64,000 nucleotides of DNA from JAMOAD01 sp023621955 (GTDB lineage: Bacteria; Acidobacteriota; Aminicenantia; JAMOAD01). Shown piece after piece: positions 25,180-34,087 of this stretch. Location of the stretch: NCBI GenBank assembly GCA_035403085.1, contig DAONEM010000006.1, forward strand, positions 19,626 to 83,625. The letters run 5' to 3'. The notes under the pieces are model-generated. The model had not been told where the DNA came from. It was given only the letters and a program-made list of their open reading frames with translations, and did no database searches. Made by a program: the position numbers and the translations under genes. The stretch's first letter is position 1; the number at the start of each line of letters is the position of its first letter.

Positions 25180-26781
25180 ATGAGAAAAAGATCCCTGCCC
25201 TTTCTTCTTCTGCTCTTCCTCTTCTCCGCTTCCTTGAGCCTTTCCGCCGCCTTGACGGTGACAAAGGTCCCCGATCTCTCCGGTAGTAACGAGGCACCGG
25301 CCATCGCCGTCAACAAGCTGGGCGACCTCATGGTCGTCTACCGCAACTCCTATGCCGGAATGGCCTACTACTACAAGGCCCACGACGGATCCTCCTTCGT
25401 CGGCCCCGCCGCGATTCCCGGGCAGGATTACAGCGCCTACCTGAAGACCATGATCTTCTACACCGACATGGCTGTGACCAAAGACGGTCGGTTCCACGCG
25501 ATCTGGAGCTTCGACATCCATAAAGTCGACGCGGGCCTCTACTACGCCTCCTTCGACCCGTCGACGAAGAGCTGGACCACACCCCAGAAGATCGGAGCCG
25601 GGAAGGTTGAAAGGCCCATTCTGACGGCCAACACCTTCAACGACGACCTCCTCCTGGCCTACGACGAGTATACGGGAGGGATCAACAAGGATGTCTTCCT
25701 GAAGGTGATGAAGTCCGGCACCTGGAGGCCGGCGATCAACATCTCCAACCCTCCGGAAGGGTTCAAGCCCAACCATGTGACGGTTCTGAACCGAACCGAC
25801 GAGGCGGAGGGGAGACCCTTTCAACTCTCCGACAAGAAGGCTGTCATGGCACCCCACGGTGACCTTTCCGAAACTGACGCCTACGTCACCGTTGACGATA
25901 TGACCGGGTACGTTTACCTGACCTACAAGGAGGACCACCGGGAGGTTGTCACCGACGATTGGGAGCTCCGCGTCGTCGTCGCCCTGCTCGATCCTTCGAC
26001 CTACGACATCCTCTGGACCGAACAGGTGACCTCCGGGTACCTGGGGTTCCACTTCCTTCCCACCGTCTCCGCCTTCAACGACAAGGCCATGATGGCCTTC
26101 GCCTGGTACCAGGAGGGCACCTACAACTACATAGCCTTCGAGAGGAAGGGGAACACTCTGGTCTACGACTCCCATGTTCTGGAGGATCACCCCATCGCGG
26201 CCATCCCGGTGGCCCCCCACTGGGAGTTTTTCAGCCGCTGGCTCTCCTACGGCGACGAGTTCCTCTTCACCTACAAGACCCAAGGCCTGGGAATCAACCT
26301 GCTCCGCTACAAGAACGGTCAGTGGATCGACCGAAACCCCGTGGATCTCCTCGGAGGCGACCGCGCCGGGTGGCCCTATGACTCCTTCCTGGACACTAAG
26401 AGAGGCCTTTGGACGGCTTGGGTGAACCGGGAGGCCAGCTCCTCGATTCTCTTCTCCCTCTACGACTACACCAGGAACATCCTTCTTCCCGCCGTGGACG
26501 TGAAGGTTGAAACCATCGCCGACAGAGCTTTTCTCACGAAGAGCTACCTGAACATAGTCACCTGGGCGAACAACCCCTTCAACGAGAGGTTGGGGCTTCC
26601 CGTCTCCCTTTACAGAGTCTACCGGAAGAGGAAGGGAAGTTCCGCTTATGCCAGGGTGGCGGAAGTGAACGCTTCGACGAAGGAGTACAGGGACGAGAAC
26701 GTTACCGCCGGTGATTACCTGGATTGGGACTATGTGATCTCCTGTGTGGACGAGAGGGGCAACGAGAGTCCTCTCAACTAA
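25180..26781 (+). CDS. Exported beta-propeller-like protein, unknown function
   Basis: A 533-aa protein with a Sec signal peptide (MRKRSLPFLLLLFLFSASLS, cleavage likely near residues 20-25). The body has repeated sialidase/BNR-like blades: short hydrophobic strands followed by motifs such as NKLGDLMVVYRNS, TKDGRFHAIWSF, DDMTGYVYLTYKE and DTKRGLWTAWVN. The C-terminal ~90 residues (VKVETIADRAFL to DERGNESPLN) look like a fibronectin type III domain. No catalytic Asp-box set is clear, so an enzyme role is not claimed. CAGGAGG lies five bases before the ATG. It is followed by an M28 peptidase with a similar C-terminal domain, suggesting a shared extracellular or surface job. Confidence 0.75.
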   Translation: MRKRSLPFLLLLFLFSASLSLSAALTVTKVPDLSGSNEAPAIAVNKLGDLMVVYRNSYAGMAYYYKAHDGSSFVGPAAIPGQDYSAYLKTMIFYTDMAVTKDGRFHAIWSFDIHKVDAGLYYASFDPSTKSWTTPQKIGAGKVERPILTANTFNDDLLLAYDEYTGGINKDVFLKVMKSGTWRPAINISNPPEGFKPNHVTVLNRTDEAEGRPFQLSDKKAVMAPHGDLSETDAYVTVDDMTGYVYLTYKEDHREVVTDDWELRVVVALLDPSTYDILWTEQVTSGYLGFHFLPTVSAFNDKAMMAFAWYQEGTYNYIAFERKGNTLVYDSHVLEDHPIAAIPVAPHWEFFSRWLSYGDEFLFTYKTQGLGINLLRYKNGQWIDRNPVDLLGGDRAGWPYDSFLDTKRGLWTAWVNREASSSILFSLYDYTRNILLPAVDVKVETIADRAFLTKSYLNIVTWANNPFNERLGLPVSLYRVYRKRKGSSAYARVAEVNASTKEYRDENVTAGDYLDWDYVISCVDERGNESPLN

Positions 26782-28402
26782 GGGGAGAACAAAGGGGGAA
26801 GGGAAGAGGCTCCTCTTACTCTCTCTTCTTTCAGGCTTACTCTTCTTCCAAGCCCCTTCCCTCTTCGCCTCCTCCCGGTATGTGGCCCTTCTGACCCCTA
26901 CGGGGGAGGAGAGGCCCTCCTCCCTTCCGGAGAAGACGTTACTGTTGGGAGTCGTCAACGAGGGGCTCTTGGTCGTTGGGACGCCACCCCGACCGAACCG
27001 CAGCAACGTAAGCGGTTGGAACTGGGACCTCCTGGAAACCTACAGGGCCAGAGGCGCCTACTATCTGATCCTCTCCCCGGCCTCCCTTCCCCGGAAGGGA
27101 CCCTCACCGAGGGTCGTCGCCTCTTTCAGCGATGGGGTCTCTCTGGTTTGGTCTCCTGAGGGCTCTTTGCAGGGTTCTCTCTCCCCTCCAGTCAAACTCC
27201 GCCGTCTCTTTCCCAAGGCGCTCCAGAAAACAGAGGGCACGCCGACTCCGGATACCTTCGACCCAGACCGGAAAAGCGACTTCCTGAGCGGGATTGTCCA
27301 AGAGGTCTCCGGGGAGAATCTCAAGGAGACGGTAGAGTCTCTGGAGTCTTTTCCCACCCGCTATGCGTCGACGGCCTCCTGCGATCAGGCCGCAGATTAT
27401 CTCGCCGAAAGGCTCCGATCCTACGGGTTGGAGGTCTCCTTCGAAGAGTTTACCTTCGGCAAGCTCGGTTATAGGGGGCGGAACGTCGTCGCCTTCCATA
27501 GGGGAAGAAACCTGGCAGAGGATACTCTCCTGCTGACGGCGCACTACGACTCCACCTCCGGCAAACCCCTCGAGAGGGCTCCCGGAGCCGACGATAACGC
27601 CTCCGGGACGGCGGCGATCCTTGAGGCCGCCCGGGTTCTCTCCCGGCATCCTTACGATATCTCCCTCCGCTTCGTTCTCTTCTCGGCGGAGGAGTGGGGC
27701 CTTTACGGGAGTGAGCACCACGCTTACGAAGCCTACCGGAGGTCGGAACGGATCCTGGGGGTCCTCAACTTTGACATGGTCGGGTACGTGGATCGCGCCC
27801 CGGAGGATCTGGACCTGATCGTCGACGACAGCTCCCTATGGCTCGCGGAAAGGTTCTCTCGGGCCGCTGCCCTCTACACCTCGCTCCCCTTGGTAACCTA
27901 TAAGGATTCGACGCTTCAGTGGAGTGACCACGCTCCCTTCTGGGACTACGGTTATTCGGCCCTCTGCGGAATTGAAGACGTGGAGCCTTCTAATCCCAAC
28001 TACCACGAGGTGGGCGACCTTTCGGGAACGCTGGATTTTTCTTTCCTCACCGAAAGCGTCCGGGCCCTGGTCGCGGTTGCCGCCGAGATGGCCCAGCCCG
28101 TTTCGGAGCCTCCTCCGCCCCTAGGCTTAGCCCTGGAGAGTCAGATTCAGCGAGGGCTTCTCCTCCGCAAGAGGAGCGTTCGGGTCTCCTGGAGAGGGGA
28201 GGGCGCCTACCGGTACCGAGTCTACCGACGTCGAGCCGGAGGCGCTCAGGAGTGTCTTACCCCAGAACCTCTCAAGGGGGATTCCTATACCGATAGGGGG
28301 CTCCCCACCTCCCTCTCCCTCTCCTATTGGGTGACCGCCATCGATGGGCAGGGGAGGGAGAGCAACCCCTCCACCCTTCTCACCGTGAGGGGACAACCAT
28401 GA
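26744..28402 (+). CDS. Exported M28 family metallopeptidase
   Basis: A 552-aa zinc aminopeptidase-like enzyme. A hydrophobic export signal (KRLLLLSLLSGLLFFQAPSLFAS) precedes a ~120-residue N-terminal region, the M28 domain, and a C-terminal fibronectin-III-like domain. Ligand and catalytic candidates are His267 and Asp269 (TAHYDSTS), Asp283 (GADDNASG), Glu316-Glu317 (SAEEWGLYG), Asp in LNFDMVGY, and His in SDHAPFW. The only standard start codon in frame before the signal is the GTG at 26744, which overlaps the upstream gene by 38 bases and gives an unusually long n-region. GGGGAAGGG at ~26793-26802 sits where a ribosome site would be expected but has no start codon after it. The stop overlaps the next ATG (ATGA). 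Confidence 0.85.
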   Translation: MWTRGATRVLSTKGRTKGEGKRLLLLSLLSGLLFFQAPSLFASSRYVALLTPTGEERPSSLPEKTLLLGVVNEGLLVVGTPPRPNRSNVSGWNWDLLETYRARGAYYLILSPASLPRKGPSPRVVASFSDGVSLVWSPEGSLQGSLSPPVKLRRLFPKALQKTEGTPTPDTFDPDRKSDFLSGIVQEVSGENLKETVESLESFPTRYASTASCDQAADYLAERLRSYGLEVSFEEFTFGKLGYRGRNVVAFHRGRNLAEDTLLLTAHYDSTSGKPLERAPGADDNASGTAAILEAARVLSRHPYDISLRFVLFSAEEWGLYGSEHHAYEAYRRSERILGVLNFDMVGYVDRAPEDLDLIVDDSSLWLAERFSRAAALYTSLPLVTYKDSTLQWSDHAPFWDYGYSALCGIEDVEPSNPNYHEVGDLSGTLDFSFLTESVRALVAVAAEMAQPVSEPPPPLGLALESQIQRGLLLRKRSVRVSWRGEGAYRYRVYRRRAGGAQECLTPEPLKGDSYTDRGLPTSLSLSYWVTAIDGQGRESNPSTLLTVRGQP

Positions 28403-28962
28403 AGAGGTTCCTCTTCCTCTTGCTCTTGGCCGCGTTCCCCCTGAGGGCCGAGACCCTCTCCCTCTTGATGGGAGCGGGTGTGTACCATCCCTCTTCGTCC
28501 CCATACCGCCTTCTTTACGGATCTTATCAACCCCGGTTTTTCCTGGGTGCAGAGAGGAGGGTCTCCCCTTCGGTACGGCTCTTTCTCCACCTCCAGGGGG
28601 GAAAGAAGAGGGGGACCTCGGTTCCTGAAGAGCCTCTCTTTCCAGAGGAGGGGTTCCCTCTGGAAGTGCAGACTCTGACCGTGGCCCTGGGGCTGGGGGG
28701 AGTGATTCCCTTTCCCGGGGGGGGAAGACTCTTCTTCGGGGCCGCTCCCCTCTACGGATGGGTGGAGGAGCGGGGGATGGATGAGGAGAAGCGGCTCAAG
28801 GGGTGGGGTTGGACGGCGCGGTTGAGGGGTGAGTACCCCTTCGTTTCCAGGCTCTCCCTCTTCCTTCAGGGATCTTGGGTGGGTCTCTCCCCCAAGGGGG
28901 AGGGCCGGAGAATCGAATGTGGCGGAGCCGCCTTGGAAGCAGGCTTGAGACTTAACCTTTAG
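28399..28962 (+). CDS. Small outer-membrane beta-barrel-like protein
   Basis: A 187-aa protein of unrecognised family. A signal peptide (MKRFLFLLLLAAFPLRAE) precedes alternating hydrophobic/polar strands: SYQPRFFLGAER, VRLFLHLQGG, LTVALGLGGVIP, RLFFGAAPLYGW, WTARLRGEY and SLFLQGSWVGL. It ends AALEAGLRLNL, a terminal strand like those of outer-membrane barrels (a terminal Leu here rather than Phe). About eight strands would fit an OmpA-sized barrel. It overlaps the M28 stop by 4 bases, so it is co-translated with the peptidase. Confidence 0.65.
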   Translation: MKRFLFLLLLAAFPLRAETLSLLMGAGVYHPSSSPYRLLYGSYQPRFFLGAERRVSPSVRLFLHLQGGKKRGTSVPEEPLFPEEGFPLEVQTLTVALGLGGVIPFPGGGRLFFGAAPLYGWVEERGMDEEKRLKGWGWTARLRGEYPFVSRLSLFLQGSWVGLSPKGEGRRIECGGAALEAGLRLNL

Positions 28963-28974
28963 CGGTCGAATCCG

Positions 28975-29002
28975 TTGACACGGTTGCCGACGGTGTGGTA
29001 AT
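28975..29002 (+). promoter_or_regulatory. Promoter of the sugar ABC operon
   Basis: TTGACA (28975-28980) is followed after 16 bp by GGTAAT (28997-29002) with a TGT extension, an extended -10. The ATG at 29010 lies seven bases beyond the box. Confidence 0.45.
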
Positions 29003-29009
29003 GAAAAGA

Positions 29010-29987
29010 ATGAAAAGCCTCGGAAAGATAGGAATCCTCCCCCTGTTGGTTCTCCTTCTGGTTTCCTGCCATCCCTCTCCTGAGAAAGGGAGGGAAAAAC
29101 TTCGAATCGCCGTGATCCCCAAAGGAACGACCCACGAGTTTTGGAAGTCCATACACGCCGGTGCGATCAAAGCCTCTCGAGAGCTTGGCGTCGAGATCGT
29201 TTGGAAGGGTCCCCAGAAAGAGGACGACCGGGATCAGCAGCTGACGTTGGTTGAAGACTTCGTCAACCGCGGAGTCGATGGAATCGTCTTGGCCCCCCTG
29301 GACGACAAAGCCTTGATGAGGCCCGTCGCGGAGGCTAAGAGGGCGGGGATTCCGACGGTGATCATCGATTCTTCCTTGGGTGGAAACGACCCTGTCTCCT
29401 TTGTGGCTACCGACAACTACCGGGGGGGTGTCTTGGCGGCCGAACGGCTGGGGGTTCTGCTCGAGGGGAAGGGGAAGATCTTCCTGATCCGCCACATGGA
29501 GGGCTCCGCCTCCACGGAGGAGAGGGAGCGTGGGTTTGAGGAGACCATGAAGAGACGCTTCCCTGAGGTCCTCTTCCTCTCCTCAGACCAGTATGGAGGG
29601 GCGACCACCGAAGTCTCTTACCGGCTCCTGGAGAACCTCCTGAACCGTTTTCCCCAGGTGGAGGGGATCTTCTGTCCCAACGAATCGACAACCTTCGGCG
29701 CCCTGAGAGCCCTGCAAGACACGGGGTTGGCCGGAAAGATCAAGTTCGTCGGATTCGATAGCTCCGAGAAACTCGTGGAAGGGCTCAAGTTGGGACACAT
29801 CCACGGCCTGGTCGTTCAGAACCCCTTCCGCATGGGGTATGAAGGGGTCAAGAACCTGGTGGCCCACATCCGCAAGGGGAATTATCCTCCTCGGGTGGAC
29901 ACGGGGGCGACCCTGGTGACACAGGAGAACATGAACGATCCCAACGTCAAGGCCCTTCTCCTTCCCGACCTGACTCCCTACCTCTAG
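29010..29987 (+). CDS. Sugar-binding lipoprotein of an ABC transporter (RbsB-like)
   Basis: A 325-aa periplasmic-binding-protein type I (LacI/RbsB fold) lipoprotein, with lipidated Cys20 in the lipobox LVSC. Family features are IAVIPKGTTHEFWKSIHAGA, GVDGIVLAPLDDKALM, RAGIPTVIIDSS, FVATDNYRGG, GIFCPNESTTFGALRAL, KFVGFDSSEKLVEGLK and VVQNPFRMGYEGV. It would capture a monosaccharide or similar ligand for the ATPase and permease that follow 5 bases on. Starts at 28995 (GTG) and 29001 (ATG) are also in frame but lie within the promoter's -10 region, so 29010 is preferred. The exact sugar is not decidable. Confidence 0.9.
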   Translation: MKSLGKIGILPLLVLLLVSCHPSPEKGREKLRIAVIPKGTTHEFWKSIHAGAIKASRELGVEIVWKGPQKEDDRDQQLTLVEDFVNRGVDGIVLAPLDDKALMRPVAEAKRAGIPTVIIDSSLGGNDPVSFVATDNYRGGVLAAERLGVLLEGKGKIFLIRHMEGSASTEERERGFEETMKRRFPEVLFLSSDQYGGATTEVSYRLLENLLNRFPQVEGIFCPNESTTFGALRALQDTGLAGKIKFVGFDSSEKLVEGLKLGHIHGLVVQNPFRMGYEGVKNLVAHIRKGNYPPRVDTGATLVTQENMNDPNVKALLLPDLTPYL

Positions 29988-29992
29988 GCTCC

Positions 29993-31510
29993 ATGGCCGT
30001 GCCCTTCACCCTTGAAGTCAAGGCTCTCTCGAAGAGCTTCGGTGCCACCCAGGCCCTGAAGGATGTCTCCTTGACCGTCCAATCCGGTCTCGTCCATGCG
30101 TTGATCGGCGAGAACGGTGCCGGGAAGAGCACCTTGGTCAAGATTCTCAAGGGAGACCTGGCTCCCGACGGGGGGGAGCTCCTCTGGAACGGAGTCTCCT
30201 TCCGCCCCTGGGCCAGTGGAAAGGACCGCTCCCGGGTGGCCATGATCTACCAGGAGCTGAACCTGGCCCCCCACCTGAAAGGCGTGCAGAACCTCTTCTT
30301 GGGAAGGGAAAGGAGCCGGGGTGCGGGGTTTCTTCTGGAGAGGGAGATGAAGGCGGAGGCGGAGAGGGTTCTTTCACTCTTGGAACACGGCGACATCCCT
30401 CTGGACGTTCCCGTCGGAAGGCTCAGCCCCGCGTACAGGCAGATTCTGGAGATTGCCAAGGCCCTCTTGGCGGATGCGAACATCGTCATCATGGACGAGC
30501 CCACAAGCAGTCTCTCCCAGAGGGATACGGAGGTTCTCTTCAGGGTCGTGAGGAGGCTGAGCGAGAGCGGGGTGGGGGTGGTCTACATCAGCCACTTCCT
30601 CGAGGAGATCAAAGAGGTTGCCCATAGTTTCACCGTTCTCAGGGATGGAACCGTTTCGGGAAGGGGAGAAGTGGGGAACAGCTCCGTAGAGAGCCTTGTG
30701 GAGATGATGGTCGGTGGCTTCGAGGGTTTAGCGTTGCCTCCTCCACCGCCCTGCACGGGCAAGAACCTCCTGACCGTGAGGGACCTCCAGGGCCCCTTTC
30801 TTCCCCACCCTCTGAACCTGACACTCCGGGAGGGTGAGATCTTGGGGATCACCGGGCTCGTGGGGGCCGGAAAGAGCGAGGCTCTTCGGACACTCTTTGG
30901 ACTTCTCCCCAGGCAGGGGGGAGTCGTTGAGGGACCCCATGGCCCCCTGCCGGAGACCCCTTCGGCCCTCACCCGTGAGGGGTGGGGCTTTCTCAGCGAA
31001 GACAGGAAAGAGGAGGGAGTGGCCCTGGCCCTCTCCCTGAGAGAGAACGTCTCCCTGATCCCTTCGGGGGAGTATGTCAAAGGGGGCGGGTGGATTCTGA
31101 GAGGCAGGGAGGGAGAGCGGGTTCAGGGATTTCTCAAGCGGCTCTCCGTCCTCTTCCGAAGCCTGGAACAACCGGCTGGAGAGCTCTCCGGGGGAAACCA
31201 ACAGAAGGTCGCCTTCGCCAGGCTCCTGAACGCCGAGGCCTCCATCGTTGTCCTAGACGAGCCGACCCGGGGGGTCGATATCAAGGCGAAGGGGCAGATC
31301 TACAAGATCATTCGGGAACTCGCCTCTCAAGGGAGGGGCGTCCTCGTGGCGGGTTCTTACTTCTCGGAACTCCTTCCCCTCTGTCATCGGATCGTGGTGA
31401 TGTACCGAGGGCGGATCGTCGCCGAGAGGGAAGCGTCGGCGTGGAACGAACGGGACCTTCTGCTGACGGCGACGGTGGGGCGTGAGAGCCTTTCGGAGAA
31501 AAAGCGATGA
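29993..31510 (+). CDS. Sugar ABC transporter ATP-binding protein (RbsA-like)
   Basis: A 505-aa protein with two fused nucleotide-binding domains of the carbohydrate-uptake CUT2 class. Domain 1 has Walker A GENGAGKST, Q-loop IYQELNL and Walker B IVIMDEPTSSLS, but its signature reads LSPAYRQ rather than LS.G..Q. Domain 2 has the degenerate Walker A GLVGAGKSE usual for this class, a good LSGGNQQKVAFARLL signature and VVLDEPTRGVD. It works at the inner face of the membrane with the permease encoded next (4-base ATGA overlap) and the binding lipoprotein before it. Confidence 0.93.
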   Translation: MAVPFTLEVKALSKSFGATQALKDVSLTVQSGLVHALIGENGAGKSTLVKILKGDLAPDGGELLWNGVSFRPWASGKDRSRVAMIYQELNLAPHLKGVQNLFLGRERSRGAGFLLEREMKAEAERVLSLLEHGDIPLDVPVGRLSPAYRQILEIAKALLADANIVIMDEPTSSLSQRDTEVLFRVVRRLSESGVGVVYISHFLEEIKEVAHSFTVLRDGTVSGRGEVGNSSVESLVEMMVGGFEGLALPPPPPCTGKNLLTVRDLQGPFLPHPLNLTLREGEILGITGLVGAGKSEALRTLFGLLPRQGGVVEGPHGPLPETPSALTREGWGFLSEDRKEEGVALALSLRENVSLIPSGEYVKGGGWILRGREGERVQGFLKRLSVLFRSLEQPAGELSGGNQQKVAFARLLNAEASIVVLDEPTRGVDIKAKGQIYKIIRELASQGRGVLVAGSYFSELLPLCHRIVVMYRGRIVAEREASAWNERDLLLTATVGRESLSEKKR

Positions 31511-32475
31511 GGAAGAACGGGAACATCAAGATCTTTCAGTGGTTGGGGCCCTTCCTGGGGTTGATTCTCATTATCCTTCTCTTCTCCCTGGTTCCGGAGG
31601 TGAGGGAGAGCTTTCTCAGGGGAGGGAACTTCCGCAGCATCCTCACCCAGTCAGTGATCGTCGGCCTCTGCGCCTTAGGGATGACCTTCATCATCATCAC
31701 CGGCGGCATCGATCTCTCTGTCGGTTCTTCCATCGCCCTCTCCAGCGTGGTGGTGGCCTTGGCGGTCAAGAGCGGCCTCTCCCCCTGGGCGGCGATCCTC
31801 TGCGGAATCCTTCTGAGCGGGGCCATCGGCTTCTTGAACGGCCTTCTGATCACGACCCTGAGGGTGATCCCCTTCATCGTCACGCTGGGGATGTTGGGAA
31901 TCGCCAGAGGGAGCGCTAAATGGTTGGCAGGGAATCAGAAGATCGATGCCCCTCTCTCCTGGGTCAACAACCTCATGAGCCGTTTCCCCGATCCCCCCTG
32001 GCTGGTCTTCGCCCCCGCCGTCTGGATTCTCCTCCTTCTGGGAGTGGGCGCGGCGATCCTCCTCAACACCACCGTCTTCGGGAGGTGGACCTTCGCCATA
32101 GGCTCCAACGAGAAGACCGCTCGGCTCTGTGGGGTTCCGGTGAACCGGATGAAGGTTGTTCTCTACACCCTGGGAGGACTCCTGACAGGGCTCGCGGGGG
32201 TCATGGAGTTTTCCCGTCTCACCGTCGGGGATCCCACCGTGGCCAACGGAACTGAGCTCGATGTTGTCGCCGCTGTCGTCATCGGCGGTGGAAGCTTGAA
32301 CGGAGGGGAGGGGAGCATCCTGGGAACCCTGATAGGGGTCCTCATCATGGCGGTTCTCCGCAACGGTTGTACCATGATGGGGTGGCCGAACTACATCCAG
32401 GAGATCATCATCGGCGTGATCATCGTGATGGCCGTGGCGATAGACCGTTTCCGGACCTCCCGCTCCATCGGTTGA
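31507..32475 (+). CDS. Sugar ABC transporter permease (RbsC-like)
   Basis: A 322-aa inner-membrane permease of the BPD_transp_2 (RbsC) family with about eight to ten helices. Diagnostic stretches are FIIITGGIDLSVGS, VIPFIVTLGMLGIARG, TFAIGSNEKTARLCGVPVNRMK and ELDVVAAVVIGGGSLNGGEGS, the last near the ATPase-coupling region. Together with the two preceding genes it makes a complete CUT2 importer. No sugar kinase or repressor is adjacent. Confidence 0.94.
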   Translation: MRKNGNIKIFQWLGPFLGLILIILLFSLVPEVRESFLRGGNFRSILTQSVIVGLCALGMTFIIITGGIDLSVGSSIALSSVVVALAVKSGLSPWAAILCGILLSGAIGFLNGLLITTLRVIPFIVTLGMLGIARGSAKWLAGNQKIDAPLSWVNNLMSRFPDPPWLVFAPAVWILLLLGVGAAILLNTTVFGRWTFAIGSNEKTARLCGVPVNRMKVVLYTLGGLLTGLAGVMEFSRLTVGDPTVANGTELDVVAAVVIGGGSLNGGEGSILGTLIGVLIMAVLRNGCTMMGWPNYIQEIIIGVIIVMAVAIDRFRTSRSIG

Positions 32476-32504
32476 AGGCGGGAGCCCTTAAGGAGAGAGA
32501 GCCC

Positions 32505-32678
32505 ATGGACGAAGAGAAGAGAGAAGGGAGAGAAGAGGAGAGGCCTAAGACGAGGTGCCTGCGGTGCAGGGGGACGGGAGTCATCTTCTGGGGTTGCGGG
32601 GAGGATCCTTCCAAGTGCGATGAGTGCGGCGGTTCCGGGGAGGTGGAGAAGAAGGGAGGGGAAGAGAGCCCCCGATAG
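32505..32678 (+). CDS. Small DnaJ-type zinc-finger protein
   Basis: A 57-aa protein with CLRCRGTG and CDECGGSG, the CxxCxGxG pair found in the cysteine-rich region of DnaJ, plus an extra Cys in FWGCGED. Both ends are highly charged. One zinc ion is probably held by the four motif cysteines. AAGGAGAG lies upstream of the ATG, and it begins 29 bases after the sugar permease, so it may be the last gene of that operon. No J-domain is present and the function is unknown. Confidence 0.7.
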   Translation: MDEEKREGREEERPKTRCLRCRGTGVIFWGCGEDPSKCDECGGSGEVEKKGGEESPR

Positions 32679-32707
32679 GCCTCTTTGTTGGGACTCTCCG
32701 GGTGTTC

Positions 32708-34087
32708 CTACTTCTCGGCACCCTCTTTGATGCCGTACCTGGACATCTTGTTGAAGAGAGTCTTTCGGCTGATTCCGAGGAGTTCCGCGGTCTTGGTCCG
32801 ATTTCCGCCGGTGGCCCTGAGGGTGTTGCGAATGGCCGAGGCTTCGGCTTCCCAGGCCGCCTCTTCGAGGGGGCTTCGTAGGAGGATCTCTTCCTGGGAG
32901 GGGGAATCGGTTGCGCAAAGCCTTTCGGGCAGGTCTTTTCCGTCGAGGAGATCTCCCTCCGCGAAGACCATCCCTTCGTAGATAACGCTCTCTAACTCTC
33001 GGACGTTTCCAGGCCAGCGGTAACCCTCCAGGAGGTCCAGGGCCCTCGGAGAGATTCCCCGAAACCGTTTTCCCAGGGGAAGGGCATACTTTTCCAGGAA
33101 GTGTTGGGCTAGGGGAGCGATCTCTTCCGGCCTCTCCCTAAGGGGGGGGAGGTGGAGAGAGAGAACGGCGAGCCGCCAGTAGAGATCTTCCCGGAAACGG
33201 CCTTCCCTGACCTCATTGTGGAGGGTCTTGTTGGTTGCCGCGATGACCCTGACATCCACGGGGATTGTCTTCGTTCCACCGATTCTGGTGATTTCCCTCT
33301 CCCCCAGGGCTCTGAGCAGCTTGACTTGGGCGTCGCTGGCCAGGTCACCCACTTCGTCGAGGAAGAGGGTTCCTCCCTGAGCGAGCTCAAACTTTCCGGG
33401 CTTGTCGTTTCGAGCGTCGGTGAAGGCTCCCTTGGTGTGGCCGAAGAATTCACTTTCCACCAGCTCCCGCGGTATGGCTCCGCAGTTGACGACGACGAAG
33501 GGTCCCTCCCTTCTGAGGGAGGAGTGGTGGATGGCCCTTGCCACAAGCTCCTTTCCGGTACCGCTCTCACCGGTGATCAGAACTGTGCCGTCCACCCTGG
33601 CGACCTTCTCCAGGGCTTGAAAGATCGATTGCATCTTCGGTCCGACTCCGACGATCCTCTTGAGGGAGACCGGTTCTGTAAGCCTTTCCTGAAGCTCTTC
33701 CACGCGGCGGTTCAGCTCTTTCACCTCCAGGGCCCTTGCAATCAGGAGGAGAAGCTCATCGTTGTCCACGGGCTTCTCCAGGTAATCGTAGGCCCCTAAA
33801 CGGGTTGCCTCTACGGCGCTGCGGATGCTTCCGAAGGCGGTCATGATGATCACGCTCGTCTTGGGGAACTCTCTCTTCACCCTCTCAAGAAGGTCGATTC
33901 CGGAGATTCCCGGCAGGTTCATGTCCAGGAGGAGCAGATCCGGCGAGAAGAGGGGGATGATCGTCAGCGCCTCCTCTCCGCTGGATGCCTCCCTGACCGT
34001 GTGCCCCCTCTCCTCGAGCAGGAGGGAGAAGATCTCCCGAATCCCTTTCTCGTCGTCGACAATGAGAATCTTTCCCAAGAGAGTCAC
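32708..34087 (-). CDS. NtrC-family sigma-54-dependent response regulator
   Basis: A 459-aa transcription activator: receiver domain with Asp55 as phospho-acceptor, AAA+ sigma-54 activation domain (~140-370) with Walker A GESGTGKE, the sigma-54-contacting GAFTDA, and TLFLDEVGDL, then a Fis-type helix-turn-helix (NRTKTAELLGISRKTLFNKM). It would activate sigma-54 promoters when phosphorylated by the kinase encoded just upstream. The GTG at 34087 overlaps the kinase stop (GTGA), but the AAGGAG site falls almost on it. A TTG at 34078, six bases after that site, is an equally good start and costs three residues. Confidence 0.94.
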   Translation of the reverse strand: MTLLGKILIVDDEKGIREIFSLLLEERGHTVREASSGEEALTIIPLFSPDLLLLDMNLPGISGIDLLERVKREFPKTSVIIMTAFGSIRSAVEATRLGAYDYLEKPVDNDELLLLIARALEVKELNRRVEELQERLTEPVSLKRIVGVGPKMQSIFQALEKVARVDGTVLITGESGTGKELVARAIHHSSLRREGPFVVVNCGAIPRELVESEFFGHTKGAFTDARNDKPGKFELAQGGTLFLDEVGDLASDAQVKLLRALGEREITRIGGTKTIPVDVRVIAATNKTLHNEVREGRFREDLYWRLAVLSLHLPPLRERPEEIAPLAQHFLEKYALPLGKRFRGISPRALDLLEGYRWPGNVRELESVIYEGMVFAEGDLLDGKDLPERLCATDSPSQEEILLRSPLEEAAWEAEASAIRNTLRATGGNRTKTAELLGISRKTLFNKMSRYGIKEGAEK

